A DNA stretch of 64,000 nucleotides from Breviolum minutum Mf 1.05b.01 (lineage: Eukaryota > Sar > Dinophyceae > Suessiales > Symbiodiniaceae): the NCBI GenBank assembly GCA_000507305.1, contig DF241426.1, forward strand, positions 1-64,000, written 5' to 3'. The notes below the pieces were generated by a model, which made no database searches, was not told where the DNA came from, and worked only from the letters and a program-made list of their open reading frames with translations. This document shows, in pieces, positions 22,330 through 34,722 of this stretch. Numbering within the stretch: position 1 is the first letter of the stretch; each line of letters begins with the position of its first letter. A program made the translations under genes and the position numbers.

Positions 22330-23050
22330 AGGAGCGTGACTCTGTGGCTTGTTGAATGGAAAGTCAAATTCAGAGAAATGGCAGGCCTCAATGCACCAAA
22401 AGCAGAGTAATGTCATGTTTGTGCCATTTGGCTGTAGGCTTTTGGAGTGAAACTATTCCTGTACTTGTCTAGATTGATTTCCGCTTCAGCATGAGGGCTA
22501 TTGAACCTTTCCAGCTCTGGAGATGGCTTGGTGCAGAACGTGCGCCCGGCCAAAGCCAGATTTTTTTTCGTCCCCGCCGGGATGCCGGGATGGCCCAGCT
22601 TTCACCCAAGTCTTCCCATAGAGGATTGGAGATGGCCAGGTGAGATGATGTGAGATGACTTGCCTGGAATGTAGGAATGCAATCAAAAGGCAGAAACCCC
22701 ACGAAAAAGCAACAGGCACAACATGCTGCCCTCCGCGTACATACTCATTATGAATCATTGTGATATACATACACTACACATTATGATATACAGCACATTT
22801 TTTACTCTGGTCTTCACTGGAAGATGAATGAATCAGATCTCCAGATTCACCTCAGCCCTTGCCATTCCTTGAAGATCATCACAGCCTCAGCTTTATCTCA
22901 GGGATCCCTGAAAGTATAGGCAGCAATGGAACTGGGACAGTTTCAAACAAACTTTCCTAAAGGATCCCTGCAACGCAAATTGATTTCAACGTTCTCGAGG
23001 CTCAACAATTTTCAGTCGAGCGGACAGGAATGCAACCATTCCTTCCACAG

Positions 23051-23151
23051 CGACACCGCCGACATCGTCCAGTGTTCGAAGCTTCTTGAAGCTTCCTTCC
23101 CACGCGGCAAAAAGCTTCTACGAAGTGATGGCATTGAGAAATTTCACCGAA
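23051..23151 (+). CDS. Isolated probable exon, unrecognised protein
   Basis: Follows a CCACAG acceptor and ends before a possible GC donor (GAAG|GCGTTC). It encodes a Ser/Thr start and then a helical segment (FLKLPSHAAKSFYEVMALR). The surrounding sequence is non-coding in appearance. I cannot assign a family or link it to a neighbouring exon. Unsure even that it is coding. Confidence 0.3.
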
Positions 23152-24582
23152 GGCGTTCTGTATTTTTTGTATTTTGGGCTGCTAGGCAGAGACCGATCGA
23201 CCAGAATTGAGGCTGGAGCATTGGATTGAGGGTCTACATGGAGGGGGAGTGGCATTGACAAATGGATTGGATTTCAAGGATTGGAAGCCTCCCAACTGGA
23301 CCTGACGATTTTTTCAGGAGAGTCAGGTGAATAGATTTGCTCCGTCGGAGTTTTTGGTTTTCGTGAATTTCCCTGCTCGCCAAAGGATGGGACCCGACGA
23401 AGCTCCAGAATGGTGTGGCCGCCAGGATGTGGAAGGGATAATTCAATAGCTCCACTGCAACCAACGATGCTGGGGGAAGGATTTGCCAATGTAGATGCAT
23501 CTCAAATGACTTTATCTGCGTCATGCCCAGGCTCCAGGAAGTAATGCCCGGATGCCCAGGAGATGGGTTTGGGGGAAACGGTTGAAACATGCAGTCCTTG
23601 AACGTTGTGGAGTGAATGGGGAAACTTGGCATTGATTGGAGGGAGACGTTTAGGTACATATCATAAAAAGTCCCGGAAATTACTATGAATCCTGTCTTTA
23701 GGAGTTTGGGGGGAGATTCATCAAGAATCATCAAGATGTATCATTCCACTCTAGTTCAGGTGGTAAGAAGACAGAGATCTCCTGCCTCATGCCTGCAAAG
23801 TTGTGCTGATGGTTTGCAGGGGTGGATTCTTAGGGTCTATGAGGGTGGCTATCTTTAGTGCCTTCCCTCTGCTTGGAATGCCTAAAATTTGCTGAGATGG
23901 CACAGTGGCGACTGAGGCGTCAGATGTTCAAACTCCCTCTGCCACCAGGATGGCCGCGGCCCTGGAAAGGTGCTTGTGAGGGTACGGGTACTGTTTTTTG
24001 TTGAGGTTTCAGTTTGCTTAGGGCTCTCTGCCCTTGAAAGAGCCGGGGTATGGGAGTTGTCGGAGTTCGACACTTGAGCGGATGCCAAAAAGGTATTTGG
24101 ACTCTCCAAAAACATCCAAGTATTTTGACCTTGAGGACCGTCCAGCCTCCATTTTGATCCATTCCTCAAGTCATTCGCCGCAGCTTTGTAGCAGTCTCCA
24201 CCTAGTGAACACACTTTGAGTCTTAGCTCTTGTCATGGGCGGCCATGATTGATTGGTGTGTGGAGTGAGTGCGGTTTGGCCTCCGCCCACATGGGTTGCA
24301 CATCTTCAAGAAATGGGGAATACCTTTCGGCCTTGGCCAAGCTACTTGACATGGAATGCGAACACAAAGACGGTAGTGACAGTGAGAAAGACAATGCAAA
24401 AAGGCAAAGACAGCAAAAACAACGAACACTAGCAATCAACCGCAGCAGCAACAGCATCAATGTCCACAACAAGAAAAAAGAGAAGACAAAGCACACGAAG
24501 AGGAGGAGACAGACGAAGAGGAATTATGATGGCAAAAAAAGCTCAACACCAAAAACATCAAGACGAAGAACAACCACAATAT

Positions 24583-24583
24583 C

Positions 24584-24662
<79 letters not shown>

Positions 24663-24669
24663 CCAGCAG

Positions 24670-24715
<46 letters not shown>

Positions 24716-24730
24716 AACAACAACAACAGC

Positions 24731-24785
<55 letters not shown>

Positions 24786-24792
24786 CCAGCAG

Positions 24793-24876
<84 letters not shown>

Positions 24877-24961
24877 GCAACAGCAGGAAACTTGAGGCAA
24901 CAAGAGCCAACAAGAAGCAACAGCAAGCAACAACGAGCAACGACAAACACCAAAAAGCAGC

Positions 24962-25002
<41 letters not shown>

Positions 25003-25003
25003 A
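24583..25003. repeat. Compound CAA/CAG trinucleotide microsatellite
   Basis: Long (CAA)n runs broken by CAG blocks. The CAG-rich block at ~24661-24723 recurs at ~24784-24840, about 123 bp later, so a larger unit was duplicated inside the tract. A second pure (CAA)n tract lies at ~24958-25003. The poly-Gln, poly-Thr, poly-Asn, poly-Leu, poly-Val and poly-Cys frames through it are repeat artefacts. Confidence 0.9.
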
Positions 25004-25255
25004 AACAAGGAGAGGAAGAATAATACGAAGAAGAACATTTTGAGCAACAACAACAGCAACGACAACAACAACAGCAACAACAGCGGGAACAAGAGGAAGA
25101 ACAGTAAGTACACGCAGAACAGGAAAGACAGGAAAAGCAGGAACAGGAGCATTAGCAACATTAGAAACAAAAATGCACAGGCTCTAAGAAAAGATGCCAT
25201 TCCAAATGCCATCCGGGAAGGGATGGAGGGATGGATTGGGTTCTTTTTTCACCTG

Positions 25256-25405
25256 AGGCGATTCCCAGTCAATCTGCCCTCGATCCCTGGAGACGTTCTC
25301 TTGGCCGGAAAGTTGCCGAAGCAGGCCGTGGAGAGCATCGGCGCTCAGACGCTTGGAGCAACATTGTGTGGGCGTCAAATAGGCTAAGCCCCACGCTGCA
25401 GCCAT
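25256..25405 (-). CDS. Possible first exon of an unrecognised minus-strand gene
   Basis: On the minus strand an ATG at 25405 has an in-frame TGA 18 nt upstream. It opens a 50-codon segment ending at a canonical donor (CAG|GTGAAA). The peptide includes ADALHGLLRQLSGQE. No domain recognised and no following exon identified, so this is weak. Confidence 0.28.
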
Positions 25406-25954
25406 GATTGTCCTGCCAGCTCAGCTTGCAGTTGACACCAAGGACCAGAGGCTGGCTATATTTGAACGCTGCCTCAGATGCTCGAGTTGGCAACTAGCAG
25501 ATTATGTTTTTCTTTTAAACGGTGGTTCCACTTCAAACACCTGCTCCCGCATTGCTGATTTAGTTTTTAGATTCTTTTTAGCTTAAACAAAAATTGCGAT
25601 TTAGGGCCAACTGAGTGTCATGCTTGAATTTCTGAATGTTTGTGAACTTCAAAATCCAGACTGTAGACTAAAGCATGCCAGGCAGTCTCTGCTTCACTTG
25701 CGACATTTTAGAAACAGGCCACAGGTTTTATCAACTGATCAACCAGACGAGAGTTCGAGCCAGGATCCCAACTTCTTTCCTGACTGCATTAAATCTTCTG
25801 GCACTCAACTCCAGCTCCTTCCTTTCAATCCTGCTGGGGTGCTGCAGGCAGGGCAAAGGGTAGAAAGAGGAAGATCAAATCTTGCTAGGGAAGGCACTCT
25901 TTTTCGCTTGCTTTGTGGTTTGCGGTTTGGCCCATGAGTGGATGTGCTAGCTGC

Positions 25955-26190
25955 TTAATAAGGTTCCAGCAGCTTGCACATGCCCAAGGCTTCCAGACAT
26001 GACCGCCACGTAGCATCTTGAACGCTTGACCCATGTTGCAAGAGGCCAGCTCTGTGGCTCTGCTCGTAGATGCGATACACCAACTGCCGCGGCCACTTGT
26101 GATCCAATGTAGCAGTGTCGGGGCAGCATTGTGCGGGGTCGCGCCAAATCGCTGATAGAAGAGCCTCGTGATGGGTGGGTTGAGGATCTA
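25955..26190 (-). CDS. Probable terminal exon of an unrecognised minus-strand gene
   Basis: About 78 codons open on the minus strand from a TTAG acceptor near 26190 to TAA at 25955-25957. The product is Trp- and His-rich (IWRDPAQCCPD, HKWPRQLVYRIYEQSHRA, CLEALGMCKLLEPY). Composition is protein-like and GC-rich compared with the flanks. No upstream exons were found and I do not recognise the family. Confidence 0.42.
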
Positions 26191-26781
26191 AGGACTTAAA
26201 GATTTTTAGTCACACTTGATCTAGTGGCCTTTAAAGTTTAATGTTCAATGAGTTCACTGGCGGACTCGTCTTGAGTTGTGGGCCTTGTCCAGAGGCATTG
26301 TCTCAACCCTGCGGCTCATTCGAACAGTGGGCCCTAGGTGAGTTACTCCAATGGTTTGGAGCGAATGTTCATCCGATACCCTGAAATCTACACTTGCCTA
26401 TGACACACAAGATTACTCATCACCATGAATGAGTTTGGACCTCTCAAACTGTGTTTGCCTCATTTTGCCTTTTTAGCTTCTGGATCTTTGGCGCTCAGAT
26501 CGGGGACGATCATGTGCATGCTTTCTCCTGTGGCTGGCTGTCTCCTGGCATTAGGTTGAGCTTCAACTGGCTGCAGTTTTGCTGTGTCGAGGAGTAGATG
26601 TATTATTTCAACCTGTACATTCTACGTTTGTCCAAACAGTAGTAGGCTAGAACTGATTCTTCCTAAAAATGGTGCACCAAATTGCACTTCACCCGAAGGT
26701 TCAAGGGTTCCCAGTGGAGATGAGAAACTAAGTCTTTCATTCCAATTTAGTTTTGGAGTTGTACTCCAGTGCTCATCTCAG

Positions 26782-26866
26782 GACATGTACGGGTATCGGA
26801 GAGCTTCAGTAGAGCAGTTGGCAATCGACTTGGAGCTGGATGTTCCCTTCGATACCAAGCTCCTTG
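26782..26866 (+). CDS. Possible short exon, unrecognised
   Basis: 28 codons between a CTCAG acceptor and a CTTG|GTGTCG donor, encoding an acidic segment (SVEQLAIDLELDVPFD). It may belong to the ETHE1-like gene downstream or be chance. Confidence 0.25.
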
Positions 26867-27577
26867 GTGTCGATGGTTGATGGGTTGTTGCATCAAGATG
26901 ACATCAACGGATTCTTGGGATGGAACGCCATAACCACATACAACCACACACCCGCACCATACCAAGGCAGTGGTTGCAATGTCAACTACCTGCGGTAGGT
27001 ACCTGGGCTTAGTCTTGGATTCTTGGATGATTTGTACCGTTGAATCCATGGGCAAACTAAGGTTCGCCGGAGCCGCTAGTTGCACGAAGTCCAGAGGTTC
27101 GGCAGCTCCACGATGGTGAAACGTGTAGCTTCATGTATGTGGTCCATTGTTTAGAGCCCTGGCATTGACGCTGAGTAGTTTAAGAGTTTCAACTGGCAGA
27201 CTGGCAGATGTGAATCACTGGGATCTTCGCTGAAAGAGTGTAACAAGAAGCGGGTCATTAGGGTGTAGGGTACCACATGATATGCTCGTCCTTGATTCTG
27301 AAGCATTGCATTGCTGACTTGCATAGTTGTGGTTGTGGGTTGCGTCGCTATCGACAGTTTTCTTGCGCATGTGGCAGAAGGATTTGACCGAAACCACAAA
27401 CCACACACCACACTGTTCGCAACCCAGGTTATCTCCCAGTGCTTATTGGACATCAATTTCATTCAATTTCACCATGGATGTGTTTTTGTTTATGTTCAAG
27501 TGCAGGTACAAATGCCCTGCCAAAAGTTGCTTTCGCATTGTCTCCTGCGGTGCATCCTCAATCCTTTGCAACCTCAG

Positions 27578-30230
27578 GACAGCAAAGAGGCAATCATCAT
27601 CGACCCCACGTCGGAACTTAGAGTTCAGGGTTTAAAGCTCCTCAAGGACCATAACCTTCAATTGAAATATGTCGCCTGGCAGCGCTTCACCGATGCAACT
27701 GGTGAAATGATTCCTGTCCAGCCAATGAGAAATGACCACCTTCCCTGTCCAAATGAGAAATGACAAGGGAACCTTCAGGATTGAGTTTGTGCTAGGAATC
27801 TTCATGAATCTCGCTTGCTGCTTGAAATCTGTTGTCCATGTCAATCTTCTGGGAAATAGACGTACAGTCTGGGTAATGGACGTAATCCATTGGAGAAGCA
27901 TGCAAGCTGACGCTCGTTTTCACGTTGCCATTTCGCTTCATTCAGTTGAGTCTGAGGTCCTTTTCACTGATCATTCCAAGAACTCCGATTCCTTTGTCTC
28001 CGGATCCTTCCGGGAAAGCTTTCCACACCTTGAAGTGATTCTGCCAGAAGGATCCGATGAACACGCCGATGTGTACTGTAAACATGGGGATTCTTGGCTG
28101 GGGTCGCAATGTTGGACGCCTTCCAGTGTTTTGAGATTCAAAGATAATTGCTTGGCTGAAACTTGCAGCAGATGCATGTTGATCTGGTTTTGATTCAGAT
28201 CTTCAGTGTCAGGGAATTACACTCTTTGCTTCAGGTGCCTCATTTGTTTCTGAGAGGGGTGCAGCAGGTTGTGGCCGCAGGGTGCCTGGGGCATGGCCCC
28301 ACCCATTCCCTTTCGAGCCACCCAAAGGATGGTTGTCATGACTGATCAGATTCAGGGGATAAATGTATTCCTTCACGTCTCAGTCTTTCCCTCATCACCC
28401 CTTGCTACTACGATTCTGTACAGACGCGAGGGCCTATATAATGAGAAATTGATGACACATGCTTACCCTGTGTACCACCGAACAGCTTCAAAAAGGCTGC
28501 CTTCAACAGTTATGGGTCAGTGGAACTAAGGACAGTTTCAGCTTCGGTAGCTTGTTTTTAGAGGTGCGGGGGACGCCAGGCTACACACGCTCTTCTGTAA
28601 CATACGCCTCTTGGCAGATATGGGATCAACAGGGTCACGGTACATGAGGAATTCCTGTGCCATCACGAAGTTGGCACCCGAGATGTCCTTCCATCATCTC
28701 ATGCATTGGATGTTTCCCAAGCAGTAAGCTGCGGATTGTTTGCATTGATAACGCCAAGTGAGAAAACCAAGGTTCTGAACACCAAAACAGCACGCTTTGC
28801 TTTCACGGGCTATGCGTTGCTGGTGCGCGGATGTGGGCGACGGATCAGTGGCGTCGGTGATAGGCAGGTCCAACGACTCCACTACCACAGCGTGCCTCGC
28901 TTGGCCTGAACTTACCCCAAAGATGGGCCATACTTTATATAATCTACCGTACTTCGTGCCGTACCTTCAAGATTTGGAAAGGGCTCACTTGTGTGAATCT
29001 GGGCGCCGGTGACAAGATTCGAAGAGAAATGAAAGACTTAGACCATGTTGGATGTGACTTGTGGATCAAACTTGGCAAGAACTTGGGGATAAATCTAGGT
29101 TGACCGTTTTGGCTTGCGGACTGGTCCAGTTCTGTGCGAATGTTGTTGGCAAGCAGTCCGGCCTGATCAGGCCTACAAGTCCATGATGCATATTTGCTAA
29201 CCAAGGTGCAGGAACAGATTCTCTCACTGGCGCCGGATACGAACCTTGGCAATGGACTGTGGAATTGTCACATTGGCGGCTCGTGGCTTTGTGGCTGTGT
29301 TTGATTGCCAGATGCAAAAGATCCATTAAGGATTGTTTGCCCGCGCTTTGATGTGCAACAACGGAACGTGTCCACAGTCAGGGAAGAGCGACGCTTCAAT
29401 CCACGCTTCAACTCTAGCGAGGTTGGGGGATGGGAGGAAAGGCCTAACTCGACCCCATGAATGATGGCTGGATGTCTGACTTTCTTTGCAGTTTGCCCTG
29501 AATCTTACACCCCTGAAATTTAACATGGAACCTAAAAAGTGACCATTTCAGTAAGGAATACATCTTCCAACCATCGATTTTCAGGTTCCATGTTGAATTT
29601 CAGGGGAGTAGGGCTTTGTCTCGTCATCTTGCATCAGAACGTCCATTGCTCCAGGATTATTTTATTCAGACAATGGAAAGTTCAATAAGTGCGACCTGGC
29701 TTTGAGAAGCTGGGCGCGGGAGGCAATGTGCTTGGTGACCTTTGAATCGGTGAGCCTAAAATTTGATGAGCAGATTTTGTGGGAGTCTAGGTGAGTTCCC
29801 TCAGTCTTTCGGAAGATCACTCTGGTCTGGAAGATGTTGCGAGGATATTCACTCCAATAGTTCAAATATGTTAGAATTAGTTCCCACACCCTACCGTAGA
29901 TGATTGCTTGGAGGACATTTCAGATATGGCTTTGCGGAATGTCTGAAAAGTTGTATAGTTGTTGCGAACAGGTCTTGCCAGAAACGAAAGATCCTGACAG
30001 ATGTTTTGGACGTGGTGCCTACAACTTCCGAATGGCGTAAATCTACGAGTTTAGGTCCGCAACTGCCCAAGCGTTGCTGCTAGCCTCAGGTGAGACCATT
30101 GACTGCAAGAGCACACCGAACAACCTCAACACCGCCGACAAACATCGCGCTGAGCGAAGTCTTGTGACACCCGTAGTCACCATACGCGAAGAAAAGCAGA
30201 GGGTTGAAGCCCGACCAGTAGCAGAAGTTG
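27578..30230 (+). pseudogene. Degenerate ETHE1-like metallo-beta-lactamase (persulfide dioxygenase family)
   Basis: Pieces of the fold appear in order across probable exons: DSKEAIIIDPTSE...LKLLKDHNLQLKY (27578-27670); an FPHLEVILPEGS...ADVYCKHGD segment (~28018-28102); VRGTPGYTRSSVTYA (~28562-28610); FAFTGYALLVRGCGRR (~28790-28867); YKSMMH and then QEQILSLAPDT (29171-29240); and VTIREEKQ (~30170-30195). In ETHE1-type enzymes the third and fourth of these read TPGHT and FTGDALLIRGCGR, where the His and Asp bind iron; here both are Tyr. The HxHxDH metal motif was not found between 27671 and 28018. Exon 29171-29240 needs a frame change. An inactive relic is the simplest reading. A divergent non-enzymatic protein, or exons I failed to join, are alternatives. 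Confidence 0.62.
29510..29606. mobile_element. 97-bp hairpin with ~24-bp inverted arms (MITE-like)
   Basis: The left arm at 29510-29533 (CCCCTGAAATTTAACATGG...) and the right arm at 29583-29606 are near-perfect reverse complements around a ~49-bp loop. A related single arm at 7225-7256 suggests a dispersed family. No clear target-site duplication was seen. Confidence 0.6.
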
Positions 30231-30299
30231 GCCGCCCTATGCCCCACGAAAAGAAATGAAAGAATGACAAAGTATGACGGTAGATAGATTGTTTTGGAG

Positions 30300-32060
30300 C
30301 ATTTTTGGAGCATGTGAGCCAACTGAAAGGTGCATTTCAGAAATATTCAGGCATTGATCAAGATGCGCATGAGGCGGACTTGCCTGGGCTCGTACTGTGA
30401 TCTTGCGAGGTACAGAACCAGAAAATAGATAAAGATTTGGTTCTGTACCTTAACCTGCACAGCCGCAAACCGGATCTTTCTTGGAGCGGTCTGATCTCGC
30501 CCACAAAAAAACCAGCCAAGTTTCCACCCCGATGTTTTTTTTTGGTCTCCTCGTTCCTTGCGCAGTGGACTACTCTAACCAGAAAAATCACACACCTCCA
30601 CATAACAAGATAAGCGACACTGACTTTTTATTCATGACTTTGTCATCACTGTAGATAACTTCATACACAACATCACGATATCGAATCATTGCAGGAACGT
30701 GGCTGAGTTGGCACAGCTGGGTTGGGCTTTTCCGTGGGCTCGTTGACAACAAAAACACCAAATGATTGGAAGCTTTCAGTTGTGCAGCTAGTACATCACA
30801 CAATTGCTCCACAGAAATTGGAAAGTTTGAATGGCAGAAACTTAGATCAGTCTGTGTGCACCAGGATGAGCCCTTGGTCCCGGCTTCTCAGCTTCTAATA
30901 GTGATTGATTTTCGCACCGTGAAGGCAGTGAAGGCATGCCCCGGCGTGAGGATATATGAAAACAATGCATCAAGTTTCACGATTTGGATGATCAACAACC
31001 GGCTTGTTTCTTAGGTTGCCAATTGATGGGAAATTGAGGAAGGTACTTGGAAACAAAAAGGGCACTACGTTACATAGAACTTATACTTTTGAATCCGTGA
31101 TGCTGGTCATGATGCAACGAATTGCAAGCTGTTGGAATTTCTGCAGTGACTCGCTGTCCCCAAAGGCCGTTTTTTCAACATTAGCCTTTTTGGGGTTGTG
31201 TTTTAGCTTAGAAGCCTGTGAGGAAACAAAGAAGCCCATGATTTCGTGATCCTTTTCATATCCTTGGCATGGGAAGATGTCTCTCCACTACTTTGCTCTT
31301 GGCAATGCCCCCAAGGCAGCCCATTATCAGGGCAGTTTCACAACCGTGTGACAAAACTCGTCAGCATCAAAAGTTCAAAAAAGCTGTCGGGGTGAATTTG
31401 GGGGGCGGTCTTTGAAGGATGGTTTGCAGGCTCAGTACTGAAAGCCAGTGTAGTTTGAAACAAGCTTTTTGAGTCAGATAATTCCACATCTCATCCTGTG
31501 GTATTCGAGCACCTCTTGTCGCCAAAAACCTTTAGAATCTGAACTCTTAGGGCCTCGCTGCAAGATGATTTATGTCGAGGACAAAATGATATGGGGAGCC
31601 GGTCTCCTATAATTGCTGCTTGTAAGGTCAGAAGAGGTTGGCTACAAAGGGTCCAGCACCTGGATTCGTTGGACATGGCTCTCCAAAAGGGTGGCATGGT
31701 TTTGGATTTTGGGAAAACATAGAATCCCAAATCCCGAATGGCCCGAATTCACCTTGGAGTCAACTCTTGCAACAGACTGGAACTTGTGCGTATCGCACCT
31801 AAGGCAAAGTTACTTCTTCCATAAACCCACGGGTGATACGCCTGCGCCTGAGGGAGGGAGGGTCAGGAAGAGAATGCACTCAGACTTCGATGTGAGGGGA
31901 CAATGTTAAAAATCAATATTCTGGAGAAGGGAGGTTAAGGAAATTGGTGCGTCTGCAGATCTGGTGAGGGGTATTGTTTGCAAAAAAATGCCCAGAAAGA
32001 TCGTTTTGGTGATGCTACACTTTCAATCAGCACTTGTAGCTGATTCCCTGATGGCCACAT
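30300..32060. other. No recognisable gene
   Basis: Only short unsupported ORFs in AT-rich sequence. One plus-strand frame near 30850-31010 reads smoothly but has no motif or splice support. Confidence 0.5.
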
Positions 32061-32068
32061 AACACGTT

Positions 32069-32968
32069 CTAGCAAAAACAACAGGTTGGCAGTTGGCACC
32101 CATCCTTAAAGATAGCACAATGCCCATGACCAAGGAAAGGGAAGGGTCCTACGGTCCTACGGGGTTTCCTATCAAAAAGAGGCTGGTAAAGTGAAAGGTC
32201 TTCCCAACTTGCTGGCATGGTCAACCAGAAACTTAGAGTGGCCTCAAGCCTCAACCTCATTTTCTGCACGGTGCCCCCAAAGGCTGGGGTTCCCCCTGCC
32301 GCCCGCCATGGCGCAGCATGCGGGGCAATGCGGGTCCGCGGACGCCGCAAGAAGTGACAGCTGCAATACGACGTGCAGGTTGCCGGGGAACGATGATTAC
32401 GGAGCATGGCATCAGTGTTTTGCTGGCTGGTGGGATGTATGAATCCTTTGCCGATAGTAAGCTTGTAAACCATGGCTTCTACATGTTTCTTATTCGCCCA
32501 CATAGATTTCAAACCCAGATGTCGCTTCAATTCTTCAAACCATCGTTGTTGGGATTTCTGAAGTTCCTCAGGTGCCCAAGCACAATGGGATCTGAGTCTG
32601 GCCTTGCTTTGGTGGATGCCTGTCCAGCGGATGGAGTTGTCGATCATTTCTCGTTCGGCTGCCATGAAAGCATGTGACTGGGATGGTTGGGATTTGGATT
32701 GAGGACCAGAGGTTGGGAGATTTTGGTGTTTGGGAGCTAGAAAGTGGAGCTCCTGCATCAACTGCGTGTTGCATTTGGAGCCCCATGAGTACTCAGTACT
32801 CAGGAAAATTCTGGAATGCTGCTTGATTGTTCGATTTTTTGAAAATAGATTCGTGGCATTCCTGATGTGGGCAGTCCAGCAGCGCAAAGATCCCCTTACA
32901 GACTTTGGATGTCCACTTCCCCTGCCCTTCCCAGATTCTGGTTGGTCAAAGGTGGACGTTGGCCTCAT
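32069..32968 (-). CDS. Unrecognised 299-residue ORF on the minus strand
   Basis: The longest non-repeat ORF of the 22-43 kb stretch. The middle part is protein-like, charged and Trp-containing (APEELQKSQQRWFEELKRHL, KSMWANKKHVEAMVYKL). The C-terminal third is Arg/Pro/Cys-rich and less convincing. The opposite strand is also open over part of it. Without introns it would be atypical for this locus, so it may be a retrocopy, part of a mobile element, or chance. Confidence 0.33.
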   Translation of the reverse strand: MRPTSTFDQPESGKGRGSGHPKSVRGSLRCWTAHIRNATNLFSKNRTIKQHSRIFLSTEYSWGSKCNTQLMQELHFLAPKHQNLPTSGPQSKSQPSQSHAFMAAEREMIDNSIRWTGIHQSKARLRSHCAWAPEELQKSQQRWFEELKRHLGLKSMWANKKHVEAMVYKLTIGKGFIHPTSQQNTDAMLRNHRSPATCTSYCSCHFLRRPRTRIAPHAAPWRAAGGTPAFGGTVQKMRLRLEATLSFWLTMPASWEDLSLYQPLFDRKPRRTVGPFPFLGHGHCAIFKDGCQLPTCCFC

Positions 32969-32969
32969 G

Positions 32970-33990
32970 TCCTAGAGCTTTTTCATGGAGGTCAAGGTGG
33001 AGTAGGACATGGCAGCATGGCCCAGTTGGAATCTGCTTTTTGTATCCAGCATGATGTTTGACGTTTCTGTGGTTCGGAGATTTTTTTCTTGGTCTAAGGA
33101 AGTTTATTCGGAAAACTTCCGATATACAAACTTTTGTTCACAGTGAAAAGACGGTAGCTGAGAGTAGTGTCGAGTAGAGTAGCTGAGCTCCGGAGGTCTC
33201 GCAGAATTGGTGCGTTTTGATATCTGAAGCCTGAAGCTGTCAATTATTTGAGGAAGTCTCCCACGAAATGCGTCTCGAGAGGTAGCTGGAGCACGAAATG
33301 TTCTGTTTTTTCCATAGGAAATGTGCGTCGAATGCGATTTTTGACCTCCTCGAACGGGCGGGTTGGGGCGTGTCAGTTTCATGGTCGGACACATGCTCGG
33401 GTCGTGCTTGCTCGAATCGGCTTTCCATCGGCGGAAGCGATTGGCAGATTTTTGGATGAAATCTTGAACATGCATTTTTTGAGGAAGTCTCGCACAATTC
33501 GCGGCCTTCTGCTGCTGTGCACGGCTACAGAATTGTGTTTTGCATCTTAAGGTCTTAAGGTTGTTCCTCGCATGCATTGGAGTGGACATTTCATCTGATC
33601 TTGGTTCGTTTCATTGTCGATTGAGCATGTACATACGGGGTTCATTGCATTTTTTGCCGTTCCAAATGGGTCTTTGGGGCACATGCATCCTTCTTAAGTT
33701 GTTCTTCGCATCATTTTCTGACTCACAGATTTTTGATTAATGCGACTCTCACAGAACATGGATATCAAGAAGTTAAAGGATATCTACCATGCTTCCTACA
33801 GAACATGAACACATACGTACGATTCGATGCGGAGAAGCGAACTGTGAATCCGTCATGGGCTTTGTCATACGGCGCTGTATGCATTTGCATGCTGCAGCGG
33901 CTGTCATAGAGGGGTAGCTTGTCTGGTCATTGTGTGCATTCGCGTGCGGCAGTGCCCTTTGACGGTTTGTCGACCGTTTAGTATAGAGTT
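32970..33990. other. No recognisable gene
   Basis: No motif or splice-supported exon seen. ORFs on both strands are short and overlapping. Confidence 0.5.
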
Positions 33991-33997
33991 GGGGACT

Positions 33998-34578
<581 letters not shown>

Positions 34579-34722
34579 TTTTTCCCGACATATTTGCCAT
34601 GCCCCTGAAACTTCCGCCCCGGCTTGTCCCGGCACTACTGGCATGCGTGTAGGCAATGTATGGGATTTCTTTATGCCGTTGCAAGCAAAGCAGCACACGT
34701 TCATCCCAAAAGTGCATGCTAG

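Noticed and set aside
24249-25212. Long poly-Gln, poly-Thr, poly-Leu, poly-Val and poly-Cys ORFs on both strands
   Set aside because: All frames through a CAA/CAG microsatellite are open. They only reflect the repeat.
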